The translations under genes and the position numbers were made by a program. A DNA stretch of 64,000 nt from Trileptium ribeirensis (Eukaryota > Nematoda > Enoplea > Enoplida > Thoracostomopsidae): positions 1 through 64,000 of the forward strand of contig JASANE010025077.1 in assembly GCA_030248225.1 (NCBI GenBank), in the 5' to 3' direction. The notes under the pieces were generated by a model. That model made no database searches and was not told where the DNA came from. It was given only the letters and a program-made list of their open reading frames with translations. Positions 59,601 through 64,000 of the stretch are shown piece by piece. Positions within the stretch are counted from its first letter, which is position 1, and each line of letters begins with the position of its first letter.

Positions 59601-60045
59601 CTCATATCGCGCAACACAGGCTTAACCGAAGCCCGTGATCAGATCTACAACTTTGCTGACCTCAAGTTTTTCGTTCGATCACTCCCTTGGCTGCTATGGG
59701 CTTGAATATGACTCGTCGACTCTTTGTTACAAATAGCGATTTTTCAAATTTCTCCATGTGGCATGTTTTACTTTACAACTAGTGTTTATGAATTTATCAA
59801 GTACGCACGTGACTATATTATACCTTTTTAAGTTCAAAGGGGTTCAAAGGTTTTGCCGATTTCCAAAACGTAATGAGTTTTCATTTGTTTGGTCATTCAT
59901 TGGTTGCACTGCATCAAGAGTTATCTACAAATAGGTTTTCTATGCGCTGAATACGATGGTTTGCTTATCCAGAGTCCAGCACGAATATTTAATGTCTTTT
60001 AATTTTCAGATGTTTTCAATGCGTTTTGGATCAATAAACCCGATT
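26923..60045 (+). CDS. Kinesin motor protein, kinesin-7 (CENP-E-like), multi-exon, 3' part outside or unlocated
   Basis: Ten exons in correct order and phase encode a kinesin motor domain: 26923-26975, 37410-37499, 40627-40769, 42394-42504, 44276-44360, 51374-51441, 52792-52863, 55550-55698, 59102-59237 and 60010-60045. Seen directly: P-loop GQTASGKT, switch I NERSSRSH, switch II DLAGSE, and [15 protein letters not shown] followed by IICTITPAS. The last set together with [10 protein letters not shown] best fits kinesin-7, the CENP-E family of microtubule plus-end motors that link kinetochores to spindle microtubules. One exon of roughly 30-40 codons is expected between the first and second listed exons and was not located. 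The stalk and tail are not seen. Each splice boundary is AG/GT and phases match across all located neighbours. The family assignment is from motifs only. Confidence 0.9.
27250..28390 (-). pseudogene. LINE reverse transcriptase remnants
   Basis: Reading minus with frame changes: [11 protein letters not shown] then [10 protein letters not shown] (about 27,770-27,640), then [11 protein letters not shown] and the following [14 protein letters not shown] C-terminal motif near 27,230. Numerous stops. Confidence 0.8.
28396..28647 (-). pseudogene. LINE pre-RT segment
   Basis: Contains [13 protein letters not shown] and [10 protein letters not shown], the conserved segment just before the RT fingers of CR1/Jockey elements. 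Overlaps the preceding fragment by 14 nt in another frame. Confidence 0.75.
28634..29122 (-). pseudogene. LINE endonuclease C-terminus and linker
   Basis: 162 residues. Starts in the endonuclease ([20 protein letters not shown] with the catalytic SDH motif), followed by the linker leading to RT, with the VPWMN and LRNNALRSY segments common to CR1/Jockey elements. Confidence 0.85.
29168..29350 (-). pseudogene. LINE endonuclease fragment
   Basis: The product includes CAYRSPSN and [15 protein letters not shown]. The GDFN box with its catalytic Asp and Asn is diagnostic of apurinic-type (exonuclease-endonuclease-phosphatase) endonucleases of non-LTR retrotransposons. Confidence 0.85.
29400..30690. 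other. Intronic DNA, no feature identified
   Basis: AT-rich with short TA-dinucleotide runs (30,190-30,215). No coding signal on either strand and no repeat relationship that I can see within the window. Confidence 0.4.
30760..31500. repeat. ~190-bp tandem repeat, four diverged units
   Basis: The anchor word GCTGAAGCTAA(C/T)TcCATC appears near 30,854, 31,038, 31,222 and 31,422 (spacings about 184, 184 and 200). Each is followed by (C/T)(A/C)TTTTAATAAAGCTG-like and TGTCGCAA(A/G)G words. A partial fifth unit may begin at 30,690. Confidence 0.75.
31500..33385. other. Intronic DNA, no gene seen
   Basis: AT-rich. Near 31,940 and 31,998 a short CTGGG(N)TCTCCCAGTT word is repeated. The ORFs at 31,831 and 32,737 have no recognisable motif. 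Confidence 0.4.
33386..34255 (-). CDS. LINE reverse transcriptase C-terminal half
   Basis: 289 residues without interruption. FADD at residues 18-21, [31 protein letters not shown] and AMWNSLPR follow in the order of CR1/Jockey RT C-termini. The frame is open upstream to the GVPQG box at about 34,300. Same family as copies A and B, but clearly a different lineage. It lacks the catalytic N-terminal half and so cannot act alone. Confidence 0.85.
   Translation of the reverse strand: MFFIDDLDSYINCYVGKFADDTRIVSKIRRGMYDADTIAFQNDIHNTARWAAENFLIFNASKCQAIYFGYNNPSHTYNLNNNTIETVSVVNDLGVYVSDNLKPSAHVIQVVTAAFRILRTIIRIFKPLTKAIFLPLYKSLVRSRLEYCTEVWSPWTLRDIMLIERVQRYATKQVLGLRNVEYHSRLRILDLQLLSTRRKRQDMILLYKLFNGYFNFDVYDLVHPAFVVGTRRHALKLRHPQIPRLNVARNFFDHRVVAMWNSLPRQVVTAPSLAVFKRRLHTLELFCDV
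33386..34375 (-). mobile_element. LINE (CR1/Jockey-like), copy C, 5'-truncated, minus strand
   Basis: Only the reverse transcriptase from just before the [11 protein letters not shown] box to its stop is present; sequence upstream of about 34,380 is unrelated. This is the usual outcome of abortive target-primed reverse transcription. Confidence 0.85.
34882..35210. mobile_element. MITE family 3, 45-bp inverted repeats, 3-bp TSD
   Basis: The left end TGCAAGAGTAAACTTAAG... and right end ...CTTAAGTTTACTCATGCA form inverted repeats of about 45 bp (34,882-34,926 and 35,166-35,210) differing at a handful of positions. CTA flanks both sides (34,879-34,881 and 35,211-35,213). A 3-bp duplication suggests a PIF/Harbinger-type source, which is inference. 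The interior has TTCGCGAACA/TGTTAGCGAACA words. Confidence 0.85.
35766..36110 (-). pseudogene. OTU-like cysteine protease C-terminal fragment
   Basis: The 114-residue minus-strand ORF has [23 protein letters not shown], then IYVYHCN and a terminal DHFVLVADI. The W-x8-A-x-x-F-x-I-x-I/V spacing and the final H-F/Y-x-x-L resemble the C-terminal half of OTU deubiquitinase-like domains carried by some transposons. The catalytic Asp/Cys box at the N-terminus is missing, so it is truncated. Assignment rests on pattern only. Confidence 0.45.
36120..36790. repeat. Dispersed repeat D1 (copy 1)
   Basis: Shares with 49,110-49,510 the words CCAAATTTC(A/G)TTC, AAGTGGTTACATAGCT, CAAATCGGC(C/T)CAAGGGTT and the end (A/C)TTTTTCACC ... 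GTGAGAATTCTTGGATT. G/C runs at 36,540-36,640 form short palindromes around CCCATTGGGGG. Confidence 0.65.
37410..37499 (+). CDS. Kinesin exon (beta/alpha before P-loop)
   Basis: Acceptor CTTGCAG|AC, donor AATG|GTATAA. Reads (D)SVFGPDS then [20 protein letters not shown], the standard kinesin segment from F-D-x-V-F to G-Y-N-G that precedes the P-loop. Begins with two bases of a split codon and ends with one base, matching the next exon. Confidence 0.9.
37828..38198. mobile_element. MITE family 2, copy B (371 bp)
   Basis: Begins TTGGGCTCTCC and ends GTAGAACCCAG, with the 5-bp duplication TAACT on both sides (37,823-37,827 and 38,199-38,203). Interior closely matches copy A at 22,530. Confidence 0.88.
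38199..39585. other. Intronic DNA, no gene seen
   Basis: AT-rich sequence with short ORFs lacking motifs; nothing recognisable. Confidence 0.4.
39588..39692. repeat. Two-unit tandem repeat (~50 bp)
   Basis: AACGCATCACC ... GACTGATCGAACCAGTA and AACGCATCACT ... GACTGACCGAACCAGTA are adjacent near-copies. Confidence 0.7.
40271..40522 (+). repeat. 84-bp tandem repeat, three units, open reading frame
   Basis: Units start at 40,271, 40,355 and 40,439 with GTC(C/T)CAATTGGACTG and differ at only a few bases. As 84 is a multiple of three, the 140-codon ORF 40,109-40,531 carries three copies of a hydrophobic 28-residue block beginning VPIGLILYF. It lies about 100 bp before a kinesin acceptor and is therefore intronic; the coding appearance is probably a by-product of the period. 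Confidence 0.9.
40627..40769 (+). CDS. Kinesin exon with P-loop (Walker A)
   Basis: Acceptor TTCTAG|GT, donor GAAAAC|GTAAAA. Encodes [18 protein letters not shown], the ATP-binding P-loop GQTASGKT, followed by [16 protein letters not shown]. Between them is a 12-residue D/G-rich insert after MGPDG. 47 codons plus two bases; ends in phase 0. Confidence 0.95.
40860..41560. repeat. Dispersed/tandem repeat D2 (copies 1 and 2)
   Basis: Two adjacent related units: GAGATATAGACTTCGCA(G/T)CGAAAA...CGGAGACCAT...GAATCCTCTCATCGAGAGCTACAA occurs at about 41,170-41,235 and 41,402-41,464. A more diverged relative is at 59,345-59,710 (GAAACGGAGC(A/G)AG, GGGTAAC(T/A)ATCTTTCGC). Confidence 0.65.
42394..42504 (+). 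CDS. Kinesin exon (SYMEIYNE)
   Basis: Acceptor TTGTAG|AGC, donor AACCAA|GTTAGT. 37 codons, phase 0 at both ends. Contains [18 protein letters not shown], a kinesin hallmark, then [12 protein letters not shown], where the V-R-E segment begins the strand leading to loop 8. Confidence 0.95.
42727..42930. repeat. TTAA-adjacent inverted repeat, possible piggyBac-type end
   Basis: TTAA at 42,723 is followed by CCCTTAACCGGTGCGGTGGGG. GGTGCGGTGGGGTAA (42,736-42,750) has a near-perfect reverse complement TTACCCCACCGCGCC (42,914-42,928). It lies just before the piggyBac coding remnant, so it could be its left terminal and subterminal repeat. No matching right end was found. Confidence 0.45.
43071..43982 (+). 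pseudogene. piggyBac transposase remnant, C-terminal half
   Basis: Three overlapping frames read in order. First (43,071-43,400) [17 protein letters not shown], the piggyBac DDE-domain segment with its catalytic Asp. Then a broken central part (FTADVT, YVPKPSK). Then (43,605-43,982) [21 protein letters not shown] and the cysteine-rich C-terminus [19 protein letters not shown] ending C-K-N-H, the zinc-binding domain that recognises transposon ends. At least two frameshifts. Located in a kinesin intron. Confidence 0.9.
44276..44360 (+). CDS. Kinesin exon (loop 8 strand / alpha-3 start)
   Basis: Acceptor TTTTAG|GGC, donor GAAA|GTAATT. Reads [20 protein letters not shown] and ends IGEAE plus one base, matching the kinesin V-x-x-L-x-E ... 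L-x-x-G-E segment before switch I. The split codon with the next exon gives Ser. Confidence 0.85.
45029..45298 (+). pseudogene. Possible LINE N-terminal relic with degenerate 2A-like motif
   Basis: The frame contains [19 protein letters not shown]. Several non-LTR retrotransposons begin their protein with a 2A-type L-L-x-x-G-D-(V/I)-E-x-N-P-G-P skipping sequence. Here G-G-I-E-R-N-P-R-S keeps E-x-N-P but has lost the D and final G-P. No other LINE domain is adjacent. Confidence 0.3.
45372..45679. mobile_element. MITE family 2, copy C (partial)
   Basis: Shares CGATTAAAAATT, GCCCGAAACGCTGCCAAAACGCTTTTGA, (T/A)CAAATTTTGATCA and the end GGTGAGCCCA with copies A and B. The left terminus is missing. 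Confidence 0.6.
45765..46692 (-). mobile_element. hAT copy 4, fragmentary, reverse orientation
   Basis: 45,765-45,960 matches the right half of hAT copies 1-3 in reverse complement (TTGACCCTGCAGGAATTGTTAA, AATCAAAGCCAGGTGGATGC). 46,640-46,692 has the subterminal AATTCGGTCTAAATGGACAGTTCCGG and ends TGTCCTG. The middle includes unrelated sequence with TTCG(C/T)GAACA words. Confidence 0.5.
46766..47436. mobile_element. GC-rich element with hAT-like left end (671 bp)
   Basis: Starts CAGGGATGTACCGGG, a hAT-type terminus, and is flanked by GTATTTAT on both sides (46,758-46,765 and 47,437-47,444). GGCCCGGGC words occur near both ends. The right end (GTCCCGATGCAGCATTA) is a poor match to the left, so the terminus is decayed or the 8-mer agreement is partly chance. 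Confidence 0.45.
47749..47937. mobile_element. MITE family 1, copy 2 (189 bp)
   Basis: Begins CTGGCTAGTCCAAA and ends ACTTTAGACTAGCCAG. Interior GCCGGGGGC words match copy 1 at 19,351. No clean target duplication: flanks ATGTCGT and CTCGTTG share only TCGT. Confidence 0.75.
48127..48480 (+). mobile_element. Two adjacent tRNA-derived SINE-like units
   Basis: Unit 2 (about 48,341-48,480) has an A-box-like TAGCTCAGTGG with a good D-arm (GCTC ... GAGC) and a B-box-like GGTTTGAATC. Unit 1 (about 48,127-48,290) has GGTTTCGAATACC. Both are followed by the same body, TGTCGA(G/C)ATT.TGTG/CTGGTATTcCAAACT.TCATGTT. The acceptor stem does not pair, so these are not functional tRNAs. Confidence 0.5.
49110..49510. 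repeat. Dispersed repeat D1 (copy 2)
   Basis: Matches 36,120-36,790 in order: ACCAAATTTCGTTC, GAGTGGTTACATAGCTGCA, AAATCGGCTCAAGGGTT, CTTTTTCACC and the AAGAATTCTTCGATTTCGAAGCTA end. Confidence 0.65.
49840..50290. repeat. ~335-bp repeat D3 (copy 1)
   Basis: Shares with 56,198-56,900 GGTCTGATGTCAAAAT, TTCACGGAAG(T/C)AA, GGTTATTTTTATCTTAAC, ATTTCATAGTAAAATGATAA, GTCCTGG(A/G)CGGCTGAAAAGTT and GGCGCCCC, in that order. Confidence 0.75.
50695..50900. mobile_element. Tc1/mariner-type MITE candidate (~206 bp)
   Basis: The left end CAGTCACGAACAGAATTAACTGCA and right end TGCAGTTAATTCTGTCTGTTACGGTG are inverted repeats with a 4-bp offset; TA lies at both outer edges. The interior is rich in CGTTTAAACG-like palindromes. 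A second left end, TACAGTCACGACC, occurs near 62,839. Confidence 0.6.
51374..51441 (+). CDS. Kinesin exon with switch I
   Basis: Acceptor TTGCAG|GT, donor CGCATA|GTACGT. Encodes [20 protein letters not shown]; the N-x-x-S-S-R-S-H switch I motif coordinates the gamma phosphate. Phases fit both neighbours (1 in, 0 out). Confidence 0.95.
51442..52791. other. Intron, no further feature seen
   Basis: AT-rich intronic sequence between two kinesin exons. A minus-strand ORF at 52,097-52,303 has no recognisable motif. Confidence 0.5.
52792..52863 (+). CDS. Kinesin exon (strand before switch II)
   Basis: Acceptor TTTAAG|ATT, donor CATTTG|GTTAGT. 24 codons, [20 protein letters not shown] then VSHL. 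In kinesin-7 this R-x-x-I-E-S-R-E ... V-S-H-L segment leads directly into the DLAGSE box. Confidence 0.9.
53197..53909 (-). pseudogene. 28S rRNA gene fragment (domains III-V region), interrupted
   Basis: The minus strand contains universally conserved large-subunit rRNA words in order: AAGGGAAGTCGGCAAATTAG (53,905 side), CGTAACTTCGGGA, AAAACAAAGCATTGCGAT, ACGCAATGTGATTTCTGCCC, AACGGCGGGAGTAACTATGA, TAGCCAAATGCCTCGTCATC, GGATTAACGAGATTCC and GGGAAAGAAGACCCTGTTGA (53,200 side). It lies in a kinesin intron, antisense to the gene, with no flanking rDNA, so it is a dispersed pseudogene fragment. A 172-bp insertion sits at the R2 site. Confidence 0.93.
53343..53514 (-). mobile_element. 172-bp insertion at the R2 target site of 28S, probable 5'-truncated R2-type 3' end
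   Basis: In rRNA orientation the conserved GACTCTCTTAAGGTAGCCAA is split: ...GACTCTCTTAA, then 172 nt of foreign sequence, then TAGCCAAATG. The GG between them is lost. R2 retrotransposons cut between TTAAGG and TAGCC; their 3' end joins TAGCC exactly and 5' junctions often lose a few target bases. The insert contains a GGCCAGC ... GCTGGCC hairpin near its 3' end. No coding sequence fits in 172 nt. Confidence 0.6.
53910..55549. other. Intron, mostly unassigned
   Basis: AT-rich. Around 54,040-54,170 there is weak similarity to 63,365-63,480 (TGAAAATG(C/T)GTATTTCTG and ATTTTACTT words), a probable dispersed repeat. No coding signal. Confidence 0.4.
55550..55698 (+). CDS. Kinesin exon with switch II (DLAGSE)
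   Basis: Acceptor TTTCAG|AAC, donor AGCGG|GTTTGT. Reads [20 protein letters not shown], then [20 protein letters not shown], the switch II loop and relay helix characteristic of kinesins. 49 codons plus two bases. Confidence 0.95.
56198..56900. repeat. ~335-bp repeat D3 (copies 2 and 3, tandem)
   Basis: GGGGTCA(G)(G/A)GGTCAAAAT at 56,284 and 56,620 starts two successive units. Each contains CTTCACGGAAGCAAGG, TTATCTTAAC, GGTTGGTTTTATTTCATAG, GGGTTTGAGG and a GTCCTGGGCGG(T/C)TGAAAAGTT end. Related to 49,840-50,290. Confidence 0.8.
56900..57870. other. Intron, no feature identified
   Basis: AT-rich sequence, no coding or repeat signal recognised. Confidence 0.4.
57872..58273 (-). pseudogene. 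RNase H domain fragment of a LINE (I/R1/Loa-like)
   Basis: The 133-residue minus-strand ORF begins [20 protein letters not shown], the RNase H C-terminal box (W-x-x-x-H-x-x-I-x-G-N-x-x-A-D-x-L-A-K). It ends in a [18 protein letters not shown] segment like the Cys/His motif that follows RNase H in these LINEs. The catalytic Asp in I-A-D-K-L is retained. No RT is attached; truncated. Confidence 0.65.
58379..59101. repeat. Dispersed repeat R-B, ending at a kinesin 3' splice site
   Basis: Homologous and colinear with 26,155-26,872. The match runs to CCTAATTAAAATTTGCTCCGTTTCAG, which is the acceptor of the kinesin exon at 59,102. Confidence 0.75.
59102..59237 (+). CDS. Kinesin exon (RDSKLTRIL, microtubule-binding side)
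   Basis: Acceptor GTTTCAG|T, donor TTATTG|GTACGT. Encodes [20 protein letters not shown] then [20 protein letters not shown], the loop 12/alpha-5 microtubule-binding region followed by the C-T-I-T-P-A strand that favours kinesin-7. One base of a split codon at the start, phase 0 at the end. Confidence 0.95.
59345..59710. repeat. Dispersed repeat D2 (copy 3, diverged)
   Basis: Shares GAAACGGAGCGAG, ATAACTCGTC, GGGTAACAATCTTTCGC and GATCTACAACTTTGCTG with the units at 40,900-41,560. Confidence 0.5.
60010..60045 (+). CDS. Kinesin exon (end of motor, F-A-S-x-A-K equivalent), tentative
   Basis: Acceptor ATTTTCAG|ATG, in the phase left by the previous exon. [12 protein letters not shown] aligns with the kinesin Q-F-A-S-x-A-K-x-I-K-N-x-P block that ends alpha-6 and leads to the neck. 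The donor (ATT|GTCAGA) is weak and a stop follows soon after if it is not used, so the right boundary is uncertain. Confidence 0.6.
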
Positions 60046-60059
60046 GTCAGAATATAGTC

Positions 60060-61260
60060 TGTCTTCATTGTTTTAGTTTTGTGTTGCGTAAAGAGCATGA
60101 ATAATGTGAAAATTTTGCTTGTGAAGATTTGCTTGTGTGAAAAACTACAGATTTTCAACATTGTATATTATTAAGTTACAAAAATTCTTACAAAAAGCTA
60201 ACTCGGCTGGTGTTTCCAAAGTACTAAAATTATACCTTGGGGCATGACCTAGAGAGTGATTTTAGGAACAAGAGAAACCAAAAATACATGGGGTGATTAC
60301 CCCGTTTGGGAATCCCTTTAGCTAAGCACCGGACCATAAAATACTGGAACTGCCCAAAAACTGCAAATATGTGGAATTTAATAAATACTGCAATCGTGGA
60401 TATCTAATAAGGGGTAGTTATAGCTATTTTTGGACCAATTTTACTTAATTTTTGCGGATTTTAGTTTTACAGGGTAAATTTAATGGATTTGCGTATCCAA
60501 AAATCACGTATTTTAGCTAAATAATTCGAAATTTCGTCATTTTAGCAGAGCAAAAGTACTGGGTTCGTACACCCCAGAATGGTGCAAAATTTAGCAGGAG
60601 TGGGGTCGATATACCTGAGGTCCCACTCCTTTGTTTGGAGAAGCCAGCTTAATGTGCATGTGGGATATATAATTCACTATACTGGATTTTCACCTTATAT
60701 CGTTTGGGGTACTTAGCTATATATACCCGTTAAAATGCAGAATATTTGTAAAAAATCAAAACTCATTTTACGTTTTTCAACACATTTTCATACACTAATA
60801 CAAACATCGTTTTCTTTTGAACGGAATAAAATTGGAGATGTAAACAAATCTTCGTTTTAAGGTAATTATGTTTCCGTGATAAGTATTTTTTGACGTTTTT
60901 AGCGTCATCTAAACTTATTAAACTCGCTAACAATTAAAAAATATAGTTGTTCCATTCGTTGGCTAAGAGAATAAGCTAAACCGAGACATTAAGTAACCCT
61001 TTAAAACACATATTCCACAACATTGGCAAGCTAAATATGAAAAGATGGTTACTGACACCAGAAAAAACATACTTTGCAACATCCACACAGTAAAATTATG
61101 AAAGCAAGTTACACTGGAACCCCTGGATATAATAGCAATAACCTGCTTGTACTAGCTCATGGAAATTTCAAATACAAGACCTCTTGAACCTCGGTTCAAT
61201 ACACTTCTTTTTCATTTAGATGGTGGATAAAATAACAAAACAGGTGATTAATGATTGCAT
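60060..61260. other. Unassigned AT-rich DNA
   Basis: No coding signal. A perfect hairpin GGAGTGGG ... CCCACTCC lies at about 60,597-60,629. The word GGCATGACCTAGAG near 60,241 recurs as GGCATGACCTGGGG at 63,591. Confidence 0.4.
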
Positions 61261-61268
61261 CCCTTAAT

Positions 61269-62123
61269 TTAACCCTCTCATGCCCGTAAGGTCCAAATGG
61301 ACCTAACGCACATTGCGATTACTGAGTTTGTCATATATTGTACGTTTGAACGGGCGTTGTTATTCGCTCGCATTGTGAGGTTCCTTAAGGAACCGAGCAA
61401 CAGCTCTCAGATAGCTCAGTGGTTTGTGTACACAAGTTTCAACCGTACGTTTCGGGTTCGATCCCTGGCGCAGGCTTGAGTTTGTCAAACATTGCACGAT
61501 ACTCAAATTAATTCGGGCATGAAAAGGTTAATTAAAAGTTAGCCAATCGCATAACTAACCCTCTCATGCCCGTAAGGTCCAAATGGACCCAACGCACATT
61601 GCGACTCGTTGTGTTTACTGAGTTTGTCATATATTGTACGTTTGAACGTGCGTTGTTATTCGCTCGCATTGTGAGGTTCCTTAAGGAACCGAGCAACAGC
61701 TCTCAGATAGCTCAGTGGTTTGTGTACACAAGTTTCAACCGTACGTTTCGGGTTCGATCCCTGGCGCAGGCTTGAGTTTGTCAAACATTGCACGATACTC
61801 AAATTAATTCGGGCATGAAAGGGTTAATTAAAAGTTAGCCAATCGCATAACTAACCCTCTCATGCCCGTAAGGTCTAAATGGACCCAACGCACATTGCGA
61901 CTCGTTGTGTTTACTGAGTTTGTCATATATTGTACGTTTGAACGTGCGTTGTTATTCGCTCGCATTGTGAGGTTCCTTAAGGAACCGAGCAACAGCTCTC
62001 AGATAGCTCAGTGGTTTGTGTACACAAGTTTCAACCGTACGTTTCGGGTTCGATCCCTGGCGCAGGCTTGAGTTTGTCAAACATTGCACGATACTCAAAT
62101 TAATTCGGGCATGAAAGTGTTAA
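61269..62123 (+). mobile_element. Tandem triplicate of a TTAA-flanked piggyBac-type MITE carrying a tRNA-like sequence
   Basis: Three near-identical units (about 61,269-61,531, 61,555-61,827 and 61,851-62,123), each bounded by (T/C)TAACCCTCTCATGCCCG and CGGGCATGAAA(A/G/T)(G/T)GTTAA, i.e. TTAA sites with inverted repeats of about 15 bp, as in piggyBac elements. Units 1-2 and 2-3 are separated by the same 23-bp spacer, so the array arose by duplication of unit plus spacer. Each unit also has the 16-bp palindrome GGTTCCTTAAGGAACC and a tRNA-like A/B-box region. Unit 1 lacks 11 bp present in the other two. Confidence 0.85.
61405..61475 (+). ncRNA. tRNA-like sequence in unit 1 (repeated at 61,701-61,771 and 61,997-62,067)
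   Basis: An A-box TAGCTCAGTGG and B-box GGTTCGATCCC match RNA polymerase III consensus at tRNA spacing, and the T-arm can form. The two sequences that should make the acceptor stem (TCTCAGA and CGCAGGC) do not pair and the D-stem is poor. I read it as a tRNA-derived pol III promoter region, not a working tRNA. Confidence 0.5.
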
Positions 62124-63580
62124 TAGTTTTAATGTGTATCCATCCGCAAAATATATAGTCCTTGTGCCTGTATCAAGCTTGGTTTACTGTAGAAATGAAT
62201 AACTTTAATACAAAACAAACCATGGATCACAGAAGTGCGCGGCATAAAAAATAAATCCATTTTTGCAACACCGTCACGAAAAACTGGAGACAATCAGTCT
62301 AATTATTTATCATTTTTAATTGAAATTGTTCTTACACCTTATTTTGAAACTCTTTGAAAATTTACTATAGATATTCGTTGGGGTGGAGCTTAGAATTTTG
62401 GTTTCATAATAATAGGTCAATCAATTAGCTAAGAATGGTATTCGTTTAGGAACCTGTTGTAAATTAGTGTACCTTATGGACATTTAGAAATGTCTATATA
62501 CAGTCTAATGATTTTGTTGATCGATGTATTTTATATTTGGTCTTTCCAGTCTAAGTACTCTTTCTCGCCTCTTATTTTTATATGTTCTGAATAAAGTAAA
62601 AATGATGGATTTCCTTGAGTAAGGTGGGGCGAACATGGGGATTTTGGTAAGTGGTGTGTGTGGGGTCTTCCCACACCTGTAATGGAGAGCCCAGTGTGCA
62701 AGGATGATAAATTAAAAGTTGATTAGTGATTGATTTGCTGCGTTATTTTGCCCTCTGGATGAAAACTGGAGCGGATCATGTAGATGTATAAGTGGTAGTG
62801 TTGTTTTCGCTATTTGGGTTTTTACGTTTGTCGTGCATACAGTCACGACCGAGTTTTAGATATGTAACTGTCGGATTTCTATTTAGAATACACGACATTT
62901 CGAGTGATATCGAGCAAACGATATTTCAAACAATTTTTTAGGCGTAGTTAATATAACTTGCAACTTTGTAAAATTTCGGCATATTTCGATTACATGAAAT
63001 TTTGCTCAACTGTGATAAAACAGAATTTCGACTGATTGCACAAAACTTTATGACGTCTAACACAAAACCGATTGCTGATAAAACAAAGGGTATCATTATG
63101 ACTAAGGAATTACATATTATATAATACAGGTTTTCTCGCAGTTACGTGTTTTTCTAATACAATTTGGCACTTTAAGGACTGTTATTTCAACAACTAGTTC
63201 CATGTTTCTGCCGACATACATTTTATACCAATCTAAAGACTAAATAGAAATTTGGCAAAATTAATGTATATAGCATTGGTACGATTTTTCCATTTTGCAG
63301 TAACTGCCAGCACTTGTCTAGGGAAGTCGTATCCTCAGGTAAACTGTGGTTTTATAATAACATTTTTCGTGATTTTCATGTATTTACAACATGTAAATCT
63401 TTGTTTTTGTTCAATATTTGCTGTATGAATACTGAAAATGTGTATTTCTGCAGGCCGAACTTCATTTTACTTCATTTTGTCACAAATAGGCGAAATATAT
63501 ATAAGGAATGTTTTTGAGTTTTGTTATAACCGTTTTTAGTGTCACCTCAAAATATCTGGGGTGCTCGGGGAAGCCAAAAT
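62124..63580. other. Unassigned AT-rich DNA
   Basis: No coding signal. TACAGTCACGACC near 62,839 resembles the left end of the mariner-type MITE at 50,695. GGAGAGCCCAG at 62,684 equals the right terminus of MITE family 2, without a matching left end nearby. Confidence 0.4.
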
Positions 63581-63599
63581 TTACCTTGACGGCATGACC

Positions 63600-64000
63600 T
63601 GGGGTAACAACTTGGCTTCCTCGCTGGGCATTCAACTACGTCGCAGTTGCCTTTGTGCATGAATGACTGGACTATGTATCTAGACAGTCATAAATCGTTC
63701 GATATAATTTATACAGACATCGCGAAGGCCTTCGATGTCGTCTCACACCACAAGCTTTTGGATAATCTATACTTCATCGGAATACGTGGCCATTTACTCG
63801 CGTGGATGAAAAGTTATCTTACAGGAAGGTCTCAGTATGTATCATTGAACGGCGAAAATTCTAGTCGACGCCCAGTTTTGTCGGAAGTTCCTCAGGGTAG
63901 TGTTTTTGGACCACTTTTGTTTCTTGTCTACATAAATGACATTGAGTTAGTACTCAGGTATGCTAAAATTAAAATTTTCGCCGATGATTGTAAATTTTGG
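63600..64000 (+). pseudogene. LINE reverse transcriptase fragment, copy D, runs off right edge
   Basis: Plus-strand frame reads DIIYTDIAKAFDVVSHHKLL, GHLLAWMKSYLTGR, EVPQGSVFGPLLFLVYINDI and FADDCKFW at the edge. These are non-LTR RT motifs with an intact F-A-D-D box. No stop between about 63,640 and the window end. It is a different LINE lineage from copies A-C (T-D-I-A-K-A-F-D form). Confidence 0.85.

Noticed and set aside
61405..61475. Functional tRNA genes in the triplicate
   Set aside because: A and B boxes are excellent, but the acceptor stem fails at most positions and all three copies share the failure.

Overview
This is a stretch of a eukaryotic, almost certainly invertebrate animal, genome. 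The evidence is a motor-domain gene split by spliceosomal introns, a nuclear 28S rRNA fragment, and many animal-type transposable elements (LTR retroelements, CR1/Jockey-like LINEs, hAT, piggyBac, several MITE families). I cannot name the species. There are no operons and no prokaryotic features. Base composition changes sharply: about 1-8,800 is GC-richer and densely coding, while the rest is AT-rich and mostly non-coding.

Layout. (1) 1 to about 12.9 kb: a plus-strand LTR retroelement entered from its middle. It has the end of an upstream ORF, then a long intact ORF whose C-terminal two thirds look like a class-I-type envelope glycoprotein (internal hydrophobic anchor, RKKR cleavage site, fusion-peptide-like stretch, C-terminal membrane span). 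A pol region follows (protease, spacer, reverse transcriptase, RNase H, integrase), broken by three frameshifts and one in-frame stop. Env lying 5' of pol is unusual. A long non-coding 3' segment with a TATA promoter may contain the 3' LTR. (2) 12.9-18.6 kb: pyrimidine-rich DNA, an inverted minisatellite, one LINE (15.2-16.7 kb) and tandem AT-rich repeats. (3) 18.6-26.2 kb: a decayed minus-strand Ty3/Gypsy element cut by three hAT copies (two with perfect 8-bp target duplications, one with an imperfect duplication) and by two small MITEs. (4) 26.9-60.0 kb: a plus-strand kinesin motor domain, best matching kinesin-7/CENP-E, of which I find ten exons covering nearly the whole motor; one exon (second) was not located. 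Its introns hold LINEs, MITEs, an OTU-like fragment, a piggyBac relic, SINE-like units and a 28S rRNA fragment carrying an insert exactly at the R2 retrotransposon target. (5) 60-64 kb: probably a further intron or 3' region, with a tandem triplicate of a TTAA-flanked piggyBac-type MITE that contains a tRNA-like A/B-box promoter, and another LINE running off the right edge.

The only likely functioning host gene is the kinesin. Everything else is mobile or derived from mobile elements. The most unusual signals are the env-before-pol retroelement, the R2-site insertion in a dispersed 28S fragment, the MITE/tRNA chimera, and two homologous segments of about 0.7 kb that both end exactly at kinesin 3' splice sites.
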